NCBI GenBank assembly: GCA_964549625.1
Contig: CAZJVA010000005.1
Coordinates: 1-39,374, forward strand
Length of the DNA stretch: 39,374 bases
Source of the DNA: UBA12474 sp964549625
GTDB taxonomy: Bacteria; Babelota; Babeliae; Babelales; Babelaceae
Direction of reading: 5' to 3'
The position numbers and the translations under genes are program-made. The notes under the pieces were generated by a model. That model was given only the letters and a program-made list of their open reading frames with translations. It did not search any database and had not been told where the DNA came from. Below, piece after piece: positions 25,052 through 33,959 of the stretch. Within the stretch, counting starts at the first letter, position 1, and every line of letters starts with the position of its first letter.

Positions 25052-27478
25052 CTACAAGTCGGCCAAGAACCGTACAACGGCATCAGCAGTCAAAGAGAGA
25101 TAATCGATCTTGTTACGAATCAAAAACTCACGCAGCTCGGGCGAATCTGCTGGTCCTTGCCCACAAATACCAATTGATTTGTTGTGCTCATGAGCCTTTT
25201 CTATAGCCTTAGTTATGATGGCATGAACAGCAGGATCATTCTCATTATACAATGCCTGCACATTCTGCGTATCCCGGTCGACCCCCAAAACAAGCTGCGT
25301 CAGATCATTCGAACCAATAGAAAAGCTATCACAATGTGGCATATACGATTCCATGCTCAAGATATTTTCAGGAAGCTCAATCATCATAGCCAATTCAAAA
25401 CCATTCTCACCGCGCACTAGTCCGGCAGCCTCAACACGTCGTACCACCGCAGCTAACTCGTCAGCAGAGCGAACAAACGGTATCATGATCTGACAATTGG
25501 TAAGACCAAAGGTCTTTCGTACGCGATCAAATGCTTTGAGTTCTAACCAAAAGGCATCCTGATAATTAGGATGCAAATAACGAGCAGCGCCACGCAATCC
25601 AAGCATAGGATTTGCCTCATCTCCTTCAAAAATGCTTCCTGCTAACAAAGATGCATACTCATTACTCTTAAAGTCTGAACTGCGCACCAAGACGCATCGA
25701 GGATAAAAAGCCGCTGCAATCGTCCCAATTGACTCGGCAAGCATATGAATAAATGTTTCAGCCCACTTTTCCGGCTGAGCCATCAGTTTTTCGCTGATAA
25801 CCTCGCGCAAAACCGAATCTTTAACAAGCTCTGGATGGGCGCAAGCCTGCGGATGCACGCCAATAGTACCAGAAATAACAAACTCTAGCCGGGCCAATCC
25901 AACACCATCAACAGGCAAGAATGACGCATCTATCGCCCGCAGAGGATCACTAGTATTAAGTTGTAATGGTATCGGCGAACGCTTTGATTCATCCAAAGAG
26001 ATCGTTGTCTCTTTAGCCTCCCAATGACCACGATAGACAACACCACGGTCGCCAGCAGAACAAGCAATTGTTATAATTTCACCATCAACAATTTTAGTTG
26101 TTGCATCAATTGCACCCACGATGGCAGGTATCCCCAATTCGCGACTCACAATTGCCGCATGGCACGCACGACCTCCCTGGTCAGCAATGATTGCAGCTGC
26201 ACGCTCCATAACCGGCAACCAATCAGGATCAGTCATTGTTGCGACAAGGATATCCCCCTCTTCAACTTTTGCCTCCTCTTCCAAAGACGAAAGAATTCGT
26301 GCTCGCCCAGAGACAATGCCATATCCAACCCGAGCCCCCGCACAAATTCTCGATGCATAATCAGGACGTTTAACAAACGCAAAGCTTGAATAAGGAATTT
26401 TATGCTCTTTTTTACTATGAACCGTTTCTGGTCTTGCCTGAACGATATAGAGCAGGCCATCCTCGCCGTCATACGCCCACTCGATATCCATAGGCATCCA
26501 ACGGCCACTTTTTTCCGTATAGTAGTCTTCGATACAAAGCCCCGCTTGAGCAAGCTCAAGAACCTGTTCATCAGAAAGCGACCACGCCGCCCTACTCTCC
26601 GACGAAACACTTTCAAGAACGACAGACGAGGGCTTTGCCCCAGAATGAAAGGGAAATAAACGATCAAAAAAACCGGTCTGTCGATACACCATGTGCTTTT
26701 CTTTAGCGCCCAAGAAGCGGCGCACAATCGCAGGATATCCCTGACGCAACTGCTCCTTAGCAACCAAAAATTCATCGGGGTTAACTTGCCCTTGGACGAT
26801 CGGTTCACCAAGCCCATATGATGAATTAATCGAAATAAAGTTGCGATGCCCCGTCTCAGTTTCCACAGTAAACATCACGCCAGAAACTGCCGAATCAGCC
26901 CGAACCATTTTTTGAACACAGACCGAAAGCCCCACGTCCATATCTTTGATATTGTTGGTACGCCGATAAACAATTGCGCGCTCAGTAAAAAGCGAGGCCA
27001 TACATTTAACCACAGCATCAATCAAATCTGGAACACCAGTAATATTTAAAAAGGTCTCCTGTTGCCCCGCAAACGATGCCTCAGGGAGATCTTCGGCCGT
27101 TGCCGAAGAACGTACTGCCACGGCACAAAACTCTTGCTGATAAAAATCAGAAAGTTTTTTATAAGCCGCTTCAACTTCATGAGCAATATCTTCCGGAAGC
27201 GACGCTGCTATAATCTTTGCTCGAATCGCGCGCGCTGATTTAACTAGAGAATCGATCGAGTTTACCGTGATCAACTCCAACTCTTGCTTGATCTCTTCAA
27301 CCAATCCATGCGCCTCTAAATGCCGCCAGTATGCCTTTGTAGAAAGAGCAAAGCCATACGGAACACGCACACCCTGTGCAGAAAGATTTTGATACATTTC
27401 ACCTAAAGACGCATTTTTGCCACCATACAAAGCGCCATCTTGCCGACTAATTTGATCAAAAAATGCGATATATTTCAC
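25052..27478 (-). CDS. ppsA: Phosphoenolpyruvate synthase (pyruvate, water dikinase)
   Basis: Converts pyruvate and ATP to PEP, AMP and phosphate, feeding gluconeogenesis. The 808 residues have the family order. The N-terminal ATP-grasp part has GGKNASLGEM and AVRSSATAEDLPEASFAGQQ. The phosphohistidine domain has GGRACHAAIVSRELGIPA with His440. The C-terminal PEP-binding barrel has GSNDLTQLVLGVDRD and a GICGQGP loop near the end. The start is GTG at 27478, overlapping the upstream stop as GTGA, with GAGGAAGA inside that gene as the ribosome-binding site. It is therefore translationally coupled to the MshEN-domain protein. Confidence 0.96.
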   Translation of the reverse strand: MKYIAFFDQISRQDGALYGGKNASLGEMYQNLSAQGVRVPYGFALSTKAYWRHLEAHGLVEEIKQELELITVNSIDSLVKSARAIRAKIIAASLPEDIAHEVEAAYKKLSDFYQQEFCAVAVRSSATAEDLPEASFAGQQETFLNITGVPDLIDAVVKCMASLFTERAIVYRRTNNIKDMDVGLSVCVQKMVRADSAVSGVMFTVETETGHRNFISINSSYGLGEPIVQGQVNPDEFLVAKEQLRQGYPAIVRRFLGAKEKHMVYRQTGFFDRLFPFHSGAKPSSVVLESVSSESRAAWSLSDEQVLELAQAGLCIEDYYTEKSGRWMPMDIEWAYDGEDGLLYIVQARPETVHSKKEHKIPYSSFAFVKRPDYASRICAGARVGYGIVSGRARILSSLEEEAKVEEGDILVATMTDPDWLPVMERAAAIIADQGGRACHAAIVSRELGIPAIVGAIDATTKIVDGEIITIACSAGDRGVVYRGHWEAKETTISLDESKRSPIPLQLNTSDPLRAIDASFLPVDGVGLARLEFVISGTIGVHPQACAHPELVKDSVLREVISEKLMAQPEKWAETFIHMLAESIGTIAAAFYPRCVLVRSSDFKSNEYASLLAGSIFEGDEANPMLGLRGAARYLHPNYQDAFWLELKAFDRVRKTFGLTNCQIMIPFVRSADELAAVVRRVEAAGLVRGENGFELAMMIELPENILSMESYMPHCDSFSIGSNDLTQLVLGVDRDTQNVQALYNENDPAVHAIITKAIEKAHEHNKSIGICGQGPADSPELREFLIRNKIDYLSLTADAVVRFLADL

Positions 27479-28110
27479 TCTTCCTCCTCAGCATCATGTT
27501 CTTCATCTTCAAAGACACGATCAAGCTCAGCATCGCGCTCGCCCTCTTCAAAGCGCTCGCGCTCATGCTCCCAATAATACCGCTCTTCTTCATCTTCATA
27601 ATGAGCTTGTGCGATCGTATTTTCAAAATCAACATGAAAAAGTTCATCCTGATAAAAATCCTTAGTCATCATATCAATGTGTTGCGGTATACCCACAAAA
27701 AATTCGATATCATTAGAGACATGCTCACGCAAAACTTCCTCAAGACCTTCTTGCTCTGGATTTCCAGCCACTACTATCAAGACCAATCCGTCTTGAAGAT
27801 ATGGAATAACATTGTTGCGCAGTAAAACATCCTTGGGAAAAGCACGAATCAGCGTATGATCAAACATTGTTCCAACAACATCAATTGCTTTAACCCCGAA
27901 CACCTCCTCAAGCGCCGCCAAAAGGTCTTCTTTCTCAACAATGCCTTCCTCCAACAAAAAATCCTGAGCTGAGAGCGCCTCATGCTCTTCAAACTCTTGG
28001 CACAACGCCTCAAGATCTTGTGGTTCCAGGACATCTCGCTTTTCTAATGCGCAGACCAAACGCTCCAATAACTCGTTTTGTGAACCCTTGCAAACCGAAC
28101 AACCTTCCAT
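27475..28110 (-). CDS. Free-standing MshEN (T2SS-E N-terminal) domain protein with acidic tail
   Basis: This 211-residue protein has no ATPase domain. Residues about 50-150 match the MshEN / GspE N-terminal pattern: LLEEGIVEKEDLLAALEEVFG, a central IRAFPKDVLLRNNVIPYLQDG, then LVLIVVAGNPEQ and a helical end. In the family this domain sits before secretion or pilus ATPases and often binds cyclic di-GMP; binding here is not shown. An N-terminal CSVC pair and a very acidic tail (from about 165) flank it. The start is the ATG at 28110, with AGGAG 6 bases upstream; a GTG one codon earlier is less well spaced. It overlaps the PEP synthase start, which suggests a functional link. Confidence 0.75.
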   Translation of the reverse strand: MEGCSVCKGSQNELLERLVCALEKRDVLEPQDLEALCQEFEEHEALSAQDFLLEEGIVEKEDLLAALEEVFGVKAIDVVGTMFDHTLIRAFPKDVLLRNNVIPYLQDGLVLIVVAGNPEQEGLEEVLREHVSNDIEFFVGIPQHIDMMTKDFYQDELFHVDFENTIAQAHYEDEEERYYWEHERERFEEGERDAELDRVFEDEEHDAEEEE

Positions 28111-28329
28111 CACTAACTCCTGCCGCTAATCAAATCACAATTTGGCGACAGTATAAAAGCAGCAAATAAAAACAACAAACGTGACATTTGCAAAACAATA
28201 AAAAAACAAAAATTGAAATCAAAAAACAGCACACAACAACGAGCATGTCAACGCTACTAACATATTGCTATTTACGCCCCCACCAAAAAATCGCTGCACA
28301 GCATTTATGATAACAGCTTGCATATGAAC

Positions 28330-28358
28330 TATACAAATTAGGCCAGAACCCGTATACT
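28330..28358 (+). promoter_or_regulatory. Possible promoter for the symporter gene
   Basis: TATACA (28330-28335) and TATACT (28353-28358) are 17 bases apart, about 43 bases before the ATG. The -35 match is only partial. The remainder of the 290-base gap from 28111 is AT-rich and I see no gene in it. Confidence 0.35.
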
Positions 28359-28400
28359 GGGCCCTCGTACTATAAAAGAGCATCCTCAAAAGATAAAATC

Positions 28401-29783
28401 ATGGAATTACTAACCTTCTCAATCCTCGCCAGCCTTATGGGCATAGGCTATCTCTTTGTTGGATATAAAACATCCCAAAGTATTAATTCGACAACAGATT
28501 TTTTCCTTGCTGGAAAAAGTGTTGGCATCTTTGGCCTAACGATGACCCTGATTGCAACACAGTTAGGCGGCGGAGCAATTTTAGGAACATCTCAAGAAGC
28601 GTATACTTATGGGCTCCTCGCCTTTGCGTATATTACAGGAATTGCTATTGGATTTATTTTACTAGCAAGTAGTTTTGCACACCGCATTCGAGCCCAACAA
28701 GTACACACTATTGCCCAAATATTTGAAAAACGTTACAACTCGCCAGCCCTTACTAAAATTGCATCTCTGGCTTCCATAACCTCCTTAGGTGGCGTTTTAG
28801 TTGCTCAAATCGTCGGCAGCCGCGCACTCCTTTTATCAATGAACCTCTATACACCAACACTCTTTATAAGTCTTTGGGCTGTCGTCATTGCATACACCAT
28901 GATGGGAGGGCTAAAAGCCGTTATCAATAACAACGCATTTCAACTCTTGGTCATCTTAGTTGTCTTTGTCGCCCTTTTTGTAACCGACGTGCTCGCGTCT
29001 TCAAACATCCCAGCTAGTATTCCTACTGCATACCTACTCAGTAGCCAGTTTCCCGATGCAATTATGCGATTTTTCACCGTTGCAATCACACCAGCACTCT
29101 ACTGCTTATTTGAACAAGATATTGCTCAAACGATTATTGCTGCAAAAAATCAAAGGACAGTAATATGGGGTACCGGTCTTGCAGCACTATCTATGGTTGC
29201 TTTTGCCTACATCCCCTTTTATTTTGGCATTCAAGCATATAACACCCCCACTCTTGGGCCCGCAATCAGCCAAGGCGCACAGCCGCTCATGAGCCTTATT
29301 GCCCACAAGTATGGGATTGTCGTACAACTCCTGGTTCTTTATGGCATACTCGCAGCCATCCTATCAACTGCAAACTCGCTACTGTGTGCTATCAGCGCCC
29401 ACGTAACAGAAGATTTTCACCTCAACGATATGTACTCTCAATCACGGGCTAATCTTTTTATCCCAAAACTTATCACACTTATCGTTGGCGCCATCGCTTA
29501 TATCCTGGCACAATCAAGTGAAAACATCTTGAATATACTTATTTTTAGCTATCAAATCCCTATCGCAACAATATTTATCCCTATCATAGCTGCATATCTA
29601 TTAAAAAATGTTAGCACAGCAGCAGCATATACCTGCGTGATTATTGGTAGCATAGGCTATCTAGGATCAATTTTTAAAATACTACCCGCTTGGGGTATAT
29701 GGGGAACCATGGGCCTTTGCGCAATCTTATTTATCCTAATTAACCAATTAAGCAAATTCCAATATGCCCAAGTTCGCCGCTAG
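28401..29783 (+). CDS. Sodium:solute symporter family transporter
   Basis: This 460-residue inner-membrane protein has about 12-13 hydrophobic segments. The N-terminal pattern is that of the SSS (SLC5) family: YKTSQSINSTTDFFLAGKSV, then TLIATQLGGGAILGTSQEAY, with AQQVHTIAQIFEKRYNS after the third segment. Family members couple sodium entry to uptake of sugars, amino acids, vitamins or similar. The substrate cannot be told from sequence. The ribosome-binding site is weak. Its last 20 bases overlap the start of the next gene, suggesting co-expression with the acetyltransferase. Confidence 0.88.
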   Translation: MELLTFSILASLMGIGYLFVGYKTSQSINSTTDFFLAGKSVGIFGLTMTLIATQLGGGAILGTSQEAYTYGLLAFAYITGIAIGFILLASSFAHRIRAQQVHTIAQIFEKRYNSPALTKIASLASITSLGGVLVAQIVGSRALLLSMNLYTPTLFISLWAVVIAYTMMGGLKAVINNNAFQLLVILVVFVALFVTDVLASSNIPASIPTAYLLSSQFPDAIMRFFTVAITPALYCLFEQDIAQTIIAAKNQRTVIWGTGLAALSMVAFAYIPFYFGIQAYNTPTLGPAISQGAQPLMSLIAHKYGIVVQLLVLYGILAAILSTANSLLCAISAHVTEDFHLNDMYSQSRANLFIPKLITLIVGAIAYILAQSSENILNILIFSYQIPIATIFIPIIAAYLLKNVSTAAAYTCVIIGSIGYLGSIFKILPAWGIWGTMGLCAILFILINQLSKFQYAQVRR

Positions 29784-30348
29784 GCTTGCCATTGCCTCAC
29801 TATCAAGTTACTTTACCTTAACAGCAACGCAAGCAACCCAAGTATCTGTCGAAACAGGTAATTTATTACGTGATTTAGACACATGCGTTAGGATGGTCCT
29901 GTCACCAAAAAACAAGCCTCAGCTATTTCCCAATGATTGGTTTTTGGGCAACCCACATGAACACATTAGCACCTACTTTATCGACGATGTCCTTGTTGCA
30001 CGCAAAGAAAATCAAACCGTTGGCATGATCACCTTCAACAAAACAAAAAACAAAAATAAAACAGCCTCTATCAACCTTCTTGTCGTTGACGAAAGTCACC
30101 AACGACAAGGCATTGGCTCGCTACTCATGCAAAAAGCCCTTACTCTAATAAAAAATTCACGAACAATTCTCTCTGTTTACAAAACAAATACAAAAGCAAT
30201 CAAACTCTATAAAAAGTTCGGATTTTTTGATACAACCGACGGCGGCATTGAACTTGAAGGAAGCGAATCGATACTCGTACTTGATCGCGGCCAGAATAAT
30301 AAGCCACTCACAATTAAGAAAAAACAAAAAAATAAAGATACGCTTTAA
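29764..30348 (+). CDS. GNAT-family acetyltransferase with apparent signal peptide
   Basis: This 194-residue protein contains the GNAT core: a beta strand INLLVVDESH, the acetyl-CoA loop QRQGIG at 113-118 followed by SLLMQKAL, and the final NTKAIKLYKKFGF. It transfers an acetyl group from acetyl-CoA to an amine in the family; the acceptor is unknown. Residues 1-24 read like a signal peptide (MPKFAARLAIASLSSYFTLT, possible cleavage after TQA), which is unusual for this family. The tail is lysine-rich. The start overlaps the symporter end. A related gene follows at 30511. Confidence 0.85.
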   Translation: MPKFAARLAIASLSSYFTLTATQATQVSVETGNLLRDLDTCVRMVLSPKNKPQLFPNDWFLGNPHEHISTYFIDDVLVARKENQTVGMITFNKTKNKNKTASINLLVVDESHQRQGIGSLLMQKALTLIKNSRTILSVYKTNTKAIKLYKKFGFFDTTDGGIELEGSESILVLDRGQNNKPLTIKKKQKNKDTL

Positions 30349-30376
30349 AAACACCACGTACACTAAGGAGCCTTCT

Positions 30377-30393
30377 CCCCCCCCCTTTTTTTT
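30377..30393. repeat. C9-T8 homopolymer tract
   Basis: Nine C followed by eight T between the two acetyltransferase genes. It is the only mixed homopolymer run of this length I noticed in the window. It is intergenic and about 120 bases before the next start codon. Confidence 0.8.
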
Positions 30394-30510
30394 AAAAGCT
30401 TTACAAATAAGAAATATTTTATATATTAAGAATATACGGCAAGCATTTATTCCACTCAAAAACACTAATCAATAAATCAGAACAATTAAAAATTTTAACA
30501 AGGACGACAT

Positions 30511-31077
30511 ATGACAAGATGTTCACGTCTCTTGGGGCTTTTGCTCCTTTGTGTAACCAACATTCAAACATTTGGCGGAATAGCTCCTCGATTCACGCTC
30601 TTTAAAAATAGCAGCCTATTAATTAAGCCATATACCCAAGAACAACGTCAGTACCGAAAGCACATAGCCAAACTTATTTTTCAAGAAAAAAACTGCACCG
30701 GAATAATCGGAGTTACGCGCCTGCAAGCATTTTCTAAATTGGGCCAAGATGCATACCGCTTGCTAGATAAGTACTATACATCAGATACCGATATTCTAGT
30801 ACTTAAAAAAAAGGGCGAAATCGCCGGCATACTATTATTTTTGGCCAACCAAGAAGACCTCTTCCTTGATATCGTAATTTTAGTCGTAGATGAAAAATAC
30901 CACCATAGAGGATATGGAAAAATGCTCATGAGCGAGCTACATCGCAATTTTCCTGGCTATACCGCTCGCCTCTCGGTTTTTAAAGAAAACACCAAAGCCC
31001 TGGTATTTTACAAAAAATTAAAATACTACCTTGTCAGCGAAACGCCCCATTGTTTTGACCTAGACAAAAAGCTCTAA
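30511..31077 (+). CDS. Second GNAT-family acetyltransferase with apparent signal peptide
   Basis: This 188-residue protein has a hydrophobic N-terminus (MTRCSRLLGLLLLCVTNIQT) that looks like a signal peptide. The C-terminal GNAT core is clear: LDIVILVVDEKY, the acetyl-CoA loop HHRGYG at 131-136, KMLMSELH, and NTKALVFYKKLKY. The central strand pattern parallels the gene at 29764, so the two are likely diverged tandem copies, though the N-terminal halves differ. AAGGACG precedes the ATG. A palindromic hairpin follows. Confidence 0.83.
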   Translation: MTRCSRLLGLLLLCVTNIQTFGGIAPRFTLFKNSSLLIKPYTQEQRQYRKHIAKLIFQEKNCTGIIGVTRLQAFSKLGQDAYRLLDKYYTSDTDILVLKKKGEIAGILLFLANQEDLFLDIVILVVDEKYHHRGYGKMLMSELHRNFPGYTARLSVFKENTKALVFYKKLKYYLVSETPHCFDLDKKL

Positions 31078-31100
31078 CAACATTCTCATTAATTCAAAGC

Positions 31101-31130
31101 ATGGTGGGGACTTTTAAAAGTCCCCACCAT
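31101..31130. terminator. Palindromic hairpin between convergent genes
   Basis: A perfect 30-base palindrome, with arms 31101-31115 and 31116-31130 built on ATGGTGGGGACTTTT. It separates the second acetyltransferase gene and the nucleoside transporter gene. No T-run follows on either side, so it may terminate inefficiently or act as a 3' stabiliser. Confidence 0.75.
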
Positions 31131-31154
31131 TACACCGATTCTTCGAAAAAATTT

Positions 31155-32420
31155 TTATATAAACAGCCCCGCAACAAATGCAATTAACAGGTTCGTGAGA
31201 ACACCACCAACAACCGCACGTACACCAAATGAGCTAAGAAGCGATCTACGAGACGGAGCCAAAGCCCCAATACCACCAATTTGAATACCAATACTCGAAA
31301 GATTAGCAAAACCAGCCAAAGCATACGTTAAAAGTGCAACAGCACGCTCAGAAAGGCTAGCATGCAACATAGATGTATACGCAATCATCTCATTCACTAC
31401 CGTACGTACACCTAAAAGCTCTGCCCCTTTTGCTAAATCAGCGCCTTGTAATCCGAGCAACCAAGCAAATGGCTTAAACACAAAACCACTGATGTATTCT
31501 AATGACAAGACAGGCATTTCCCATCCATCGCCCATAAAATGGATTAAACGCTGCATCTCAAAGCTCGCCCAACCAAGCACCGAATTCAGCAATCCAATAA
31601 GCGCGACAAATGAAATCAAAATTGCACCTATATTTAATGCTAAATTAAGCCCATCAACTGTTCCCAGCGAAATCGCCTCCAAAATATTAGTTGAACGAGA
31701 AGGCATTGAAACCTCAACCCCCGCAGCTGTCTGTGGCTGTTCGGTCTCAGGAAGCATAATTTTAGAAACAATAATAGAAGCCGGAATCGCCATAACACTT
31801 GCGGCCAAAAGATGCTGTATTGGTATTCCTAAATGAGCGTATACTGCGATAATAGACCCGCTTAATGTTCCCATTCCACTGATCATAACTAACAAAAATT
31901 CAGAACGCGTTAACGATTCAAGATAATTTCTAATCAAAAGCGGCGACTCGGTCTGTCCCAAAATGCCATTTCCTACCGCGCACAAAGTTTCTGCGCCGGA
32001 GGTCCCTAAGATGGGCCCCAATAAACGCGCAAAAACCCAAACCAAGCCTTGAATAACCCGTAAATGGAATAAGACTGCCATCAAAGCACCAAAAAAGACA
32101 ATAACCGGCAGAACCTTTATCGCAAAAACAAATCCCCAATGACTCTCTGTCACCCCAAGTGCGCCAAACATAAAAGCAATACCCGCATCCGCCGCAGAAT
32201 AAAGCTGATCAACAGCACGTGTTACTAACGCAGTAACCAAACCACCTGCGCGGGTATGTAATAAAAACCATGCTGACAAAAACAAAAGACCAAACCCACC
32301 AATCACCGGTTTCCACGCAAAAGACTTTCGATCCAAAGAAAACAGATACGACAGGACAATGACAACGCCAATTCCAAGAACATTCAAGTAGCGTCCATAC
32401 TCAAATAGATATGTGAACAT
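31155..32420 (-). CDS. nupC: Concentrative nucleoside transporter (NupC/CNT family)
   Basis: Polytopic inner-membrane carrier that imports nucleosides with a proton or sodium ion. The 421 residues show the CNT hallmarks: GQTESP at 155-160, preceded by the SGAETLCAVGNG helix, and a later TVVNEMIAYTSM matching the conserved NEF.AY helix, then GFANLSSIGIQIGG. The start at 32420 has GAGGAG 8 bases upstream. It is transcribed after prfA, with a hairpin in the 75-base gap. Uptake of nucleosides would suit an organism that depends on a host for nucleotides. Confidence 0.93.
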   Translation of the reverse strand: MFTYLFEYGRYLNVLGIGVVIVLSYLFSLDRKSFAWKPVIGGFGLLFLSAWFLLHTRAGGLVTALVTRAVDQLYSAADAGIAFMFGALGVTESHWGFVFAIKVLPVIVFFGALMAVLFHLRVIQGLVWVFARLLGPILGTSGAETLCAVGNGILGQTESPLLIRNYLESLTRSEFLLVMISGMGTLSGSIIAVYAHLGIPIQHLLAASVMAIPASIIVSKIMLPETEQPQTAAGVEVSMPSRSTNILEAISLGTVDGLNLALNIGAILISFVALIGLLNSVLGWASFEMQRLIHFMGDGWEMPVLSLEYISGFVFKPFAWLLGLQGADLAKGAELLGVRTVVNEMIAYTSMLHASLSERAVALLTYALAGFANLSSIGIQIGGIGALAPSRRSLLSSFGVRAVVGGVLTNLLIAFVAGLFI

Positions 32421-32443
32421 AACAAAAACTCCTCATAAAGGGA

Positions 32444-32469
32444 ACGCGCCCATCGTAATATGGGCGCGT
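32444..32469 (-). terminator. Hairpin between prfA and the nucleoside transporter gene
   Basis: Arms ACGCGCCCAT (32444-32453) and ATGGGCGCGT (32460-32469) form a 10-bp GC-rich stem with a 6-base loop. On the minus strand it is followed by TTCCCTTT, a weak U-run. It probably gives partial termination after prfA and lies just before the ribosome-binding site of the transporter gene. Confidence 0.6.
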
Positions 32470-32495
32470 CTTTCAAATTGTGCTGTGTATCCTAA

Positions 32496-33569
32496 TTAAA
32501 AGCTGGAATGCTTTCGTCGCTCCTGATGATCCAACTCCCGAAGCGCTTCAATAATTTCTTCCAACTCTCCCTCCATGATGATGTCTAGTTTACCAAGCGT
32601 CAAGCCAACCTGATGATCCGTAACGCGATTTTGAGGATAATTGTATGTTCGCACTTTTTCCGCGCGCTCTCCAGTACCAACCATCTCTTTTCGCTGTGCA
32701 CTCTGTTCTTGAGCAGTTTTTGCCTGCTGCGAATCCAGCAACTTTGACTGCAACATCTTCATAGCTTTTGCTTTGTTTTTGTGCTGAGAACGTTCTTCTT
32801 GACACGCAACAACAGCACCAGTAGGTATATGCGTAATACGCACCGCGGACTCAGTTTTATTTACATGCTGTCCACCCGCGCCACTCGCACGATATACATC
32901 GATACGCAAATCGCCCGGATCGATAGAAAACTCGACCTCTTCAGCCTCAGGTAAAACAGCCACCGTCACCGTTGAAGTATGAACCCGACCAGCCGTTTCT
33001 GTCCTAGGAACACGCTGAACACGATGAACACCAGCTTCTTTTTTTAGATGCCCGTAAACATTTTTGCCTTCAACATGCAAAATAATTTCGCGAAACCCAC
33101 CAATCTCTGTTGGGCTTTCGCTGGCAACCGATACCCGCCAATTCTTCTTGGTTGCATACATGGTGTACAACCGCGCCAAATCAGCAACAAAAAGTGCTGC
33201 CTCCTGACCACCAGCTCCTGCTCTAATTTCCAAAAAAACAGACCGGCTATCCCGCTCATCCGGTGGATACAATTTTTCGTTAAGCTCACGATCCAGCGCA
33301 GCATAAGAACCCTCAAGCTGTGCTATTTCTTCATCACACAACTGGCGAAATTCAGCATCCTCTGCTATTCGACACTGCTCCTGCAAAGCATCGCGCTCAG
33401 CAAGATTTTGAACCAGAGCATCATATGCCCCAAGCAAACCAGAGAGTCGCGACTCTTCTTTTTGAAGCTTGGCACGGACATCAAATGCGATCGTTGGCGC
33501 CAAGAGCTGAGAACGTAATTCTTCCAGCCGCGATCTAAACTGTTCCCAGGGAATATCTGGGTAGATCAT
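32496..33569 (-). CDS. prfA: Peptide chain release factor 1
   Basis: Recognises UAA and UAG stop codons and triggers peptide release. The 357 residues match RF1: the tripeptide anticodon PxT is PRT at 188-190 in HRVQRVPRTE, and the catalytic GGQ is at 232-234 in GAGGQHVNKT. RF2 would carry SPF at the first site. The ATG at 33569 overlaps the rpmE stop (TAATG), so the two genes are translationally coupled. The start is not in doubt. Confidence 0.97.
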   Translation of the reverse strand: MIYPDIPWEQFRSRLEELRSQLLAPTIAFDVRAKLQKEESRLSGLLGAYDALVQNLAERDALQEQCRIAEDAEFRQLCDEEIAQLEGSYAALDRELNEKLYPPDERDSRSVFLEIRAGAGGQEAALFVADLARLYTMYATKKNWRVSVASESPTEIGGFREIILHVEGKNVYGHLKKEAGVHRVQRVPRTETAGRVHTSTVTVAVLPEAEEVEFSIDPGDLRIDVYRASGAGGQHVNKTESAVRITHIPTGAVVACQEERSQHKNKAKAMKMLQSKLLDSQQAKTAQEQSAQRKEMVGTGERAEKVRTYNYPQNRVTDHQVGLTLGKLDIIMEGELEEIIEALRELDHQERRKHSSF

Positions 33570-33772
33570 TACTTCTTGCTATATTTTTTATTGAAACGCT
33601 CAATACGCCCTGCAGTATCCACAAATTTTTGTTTACCAGTAAAAATTGGATGGCAGTTTGAACAGAGAGCAACACGAATTTGCGACTGTGTCGAAATTGT
33701 TTTAAAAGCATGCTCACAACCGGTGCAAACAGCTTCGACTTCAAACACTTCTGGGTGCTTATTTTTTTTCAT
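33569..33772 (-). CDS. rpmE: 50S ribosomal protein L31 (zinc-binding type)
   Basis: This 67-residue protein matches L31: MKKNKHPEV, two cysteine pairs (CTGC near the start and CSNCHP later) forming a zinc site, and the signature TGKQKFVDTAGRIERF. The start is the ATG at 33772, with AGGAT about 9 bases upstream; a start 9 bases earlier would place the site too close. It is the first gene of an rpmE-prfA unit, an arrangement common in bacteria. It is divergent from mreC. Confidence 0.96.
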   Translation of the reverse strand: MKKNKHPEVFEVEAVCTGCEHAFKTISTQSQIRVALCSNCHPIFTGKQKFVDTAGRIERFNKKYSKK

Positions 33773-33959
33773 ACAAATCATCCTGAAAGATAAATATACG
33801 GATTACTATCCCGCGTCATACTGTACTACAAGTATCCCGAAAAACCTTTCCCTTGTAAAGCAACGCACTAAAACACACACTTGCCCTACCAACAACTCTT
33901 AGGTACCTTTTGTCCTATACAAAGGAGCCTCCTTTTTGTTTACCCGGGGAAAAACTTAC

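Noticed and set aside
26233..26817. 194-residue frame within the PEP synthase gene
   Set aside because: It is a shadow frame on the same strand as a fully conserved enzyme.
28243..28308. 21-residue open frame before the symporter gene
   Set aside because: No ribosome-binding site, and composition like the surrounding non-coding DNA.
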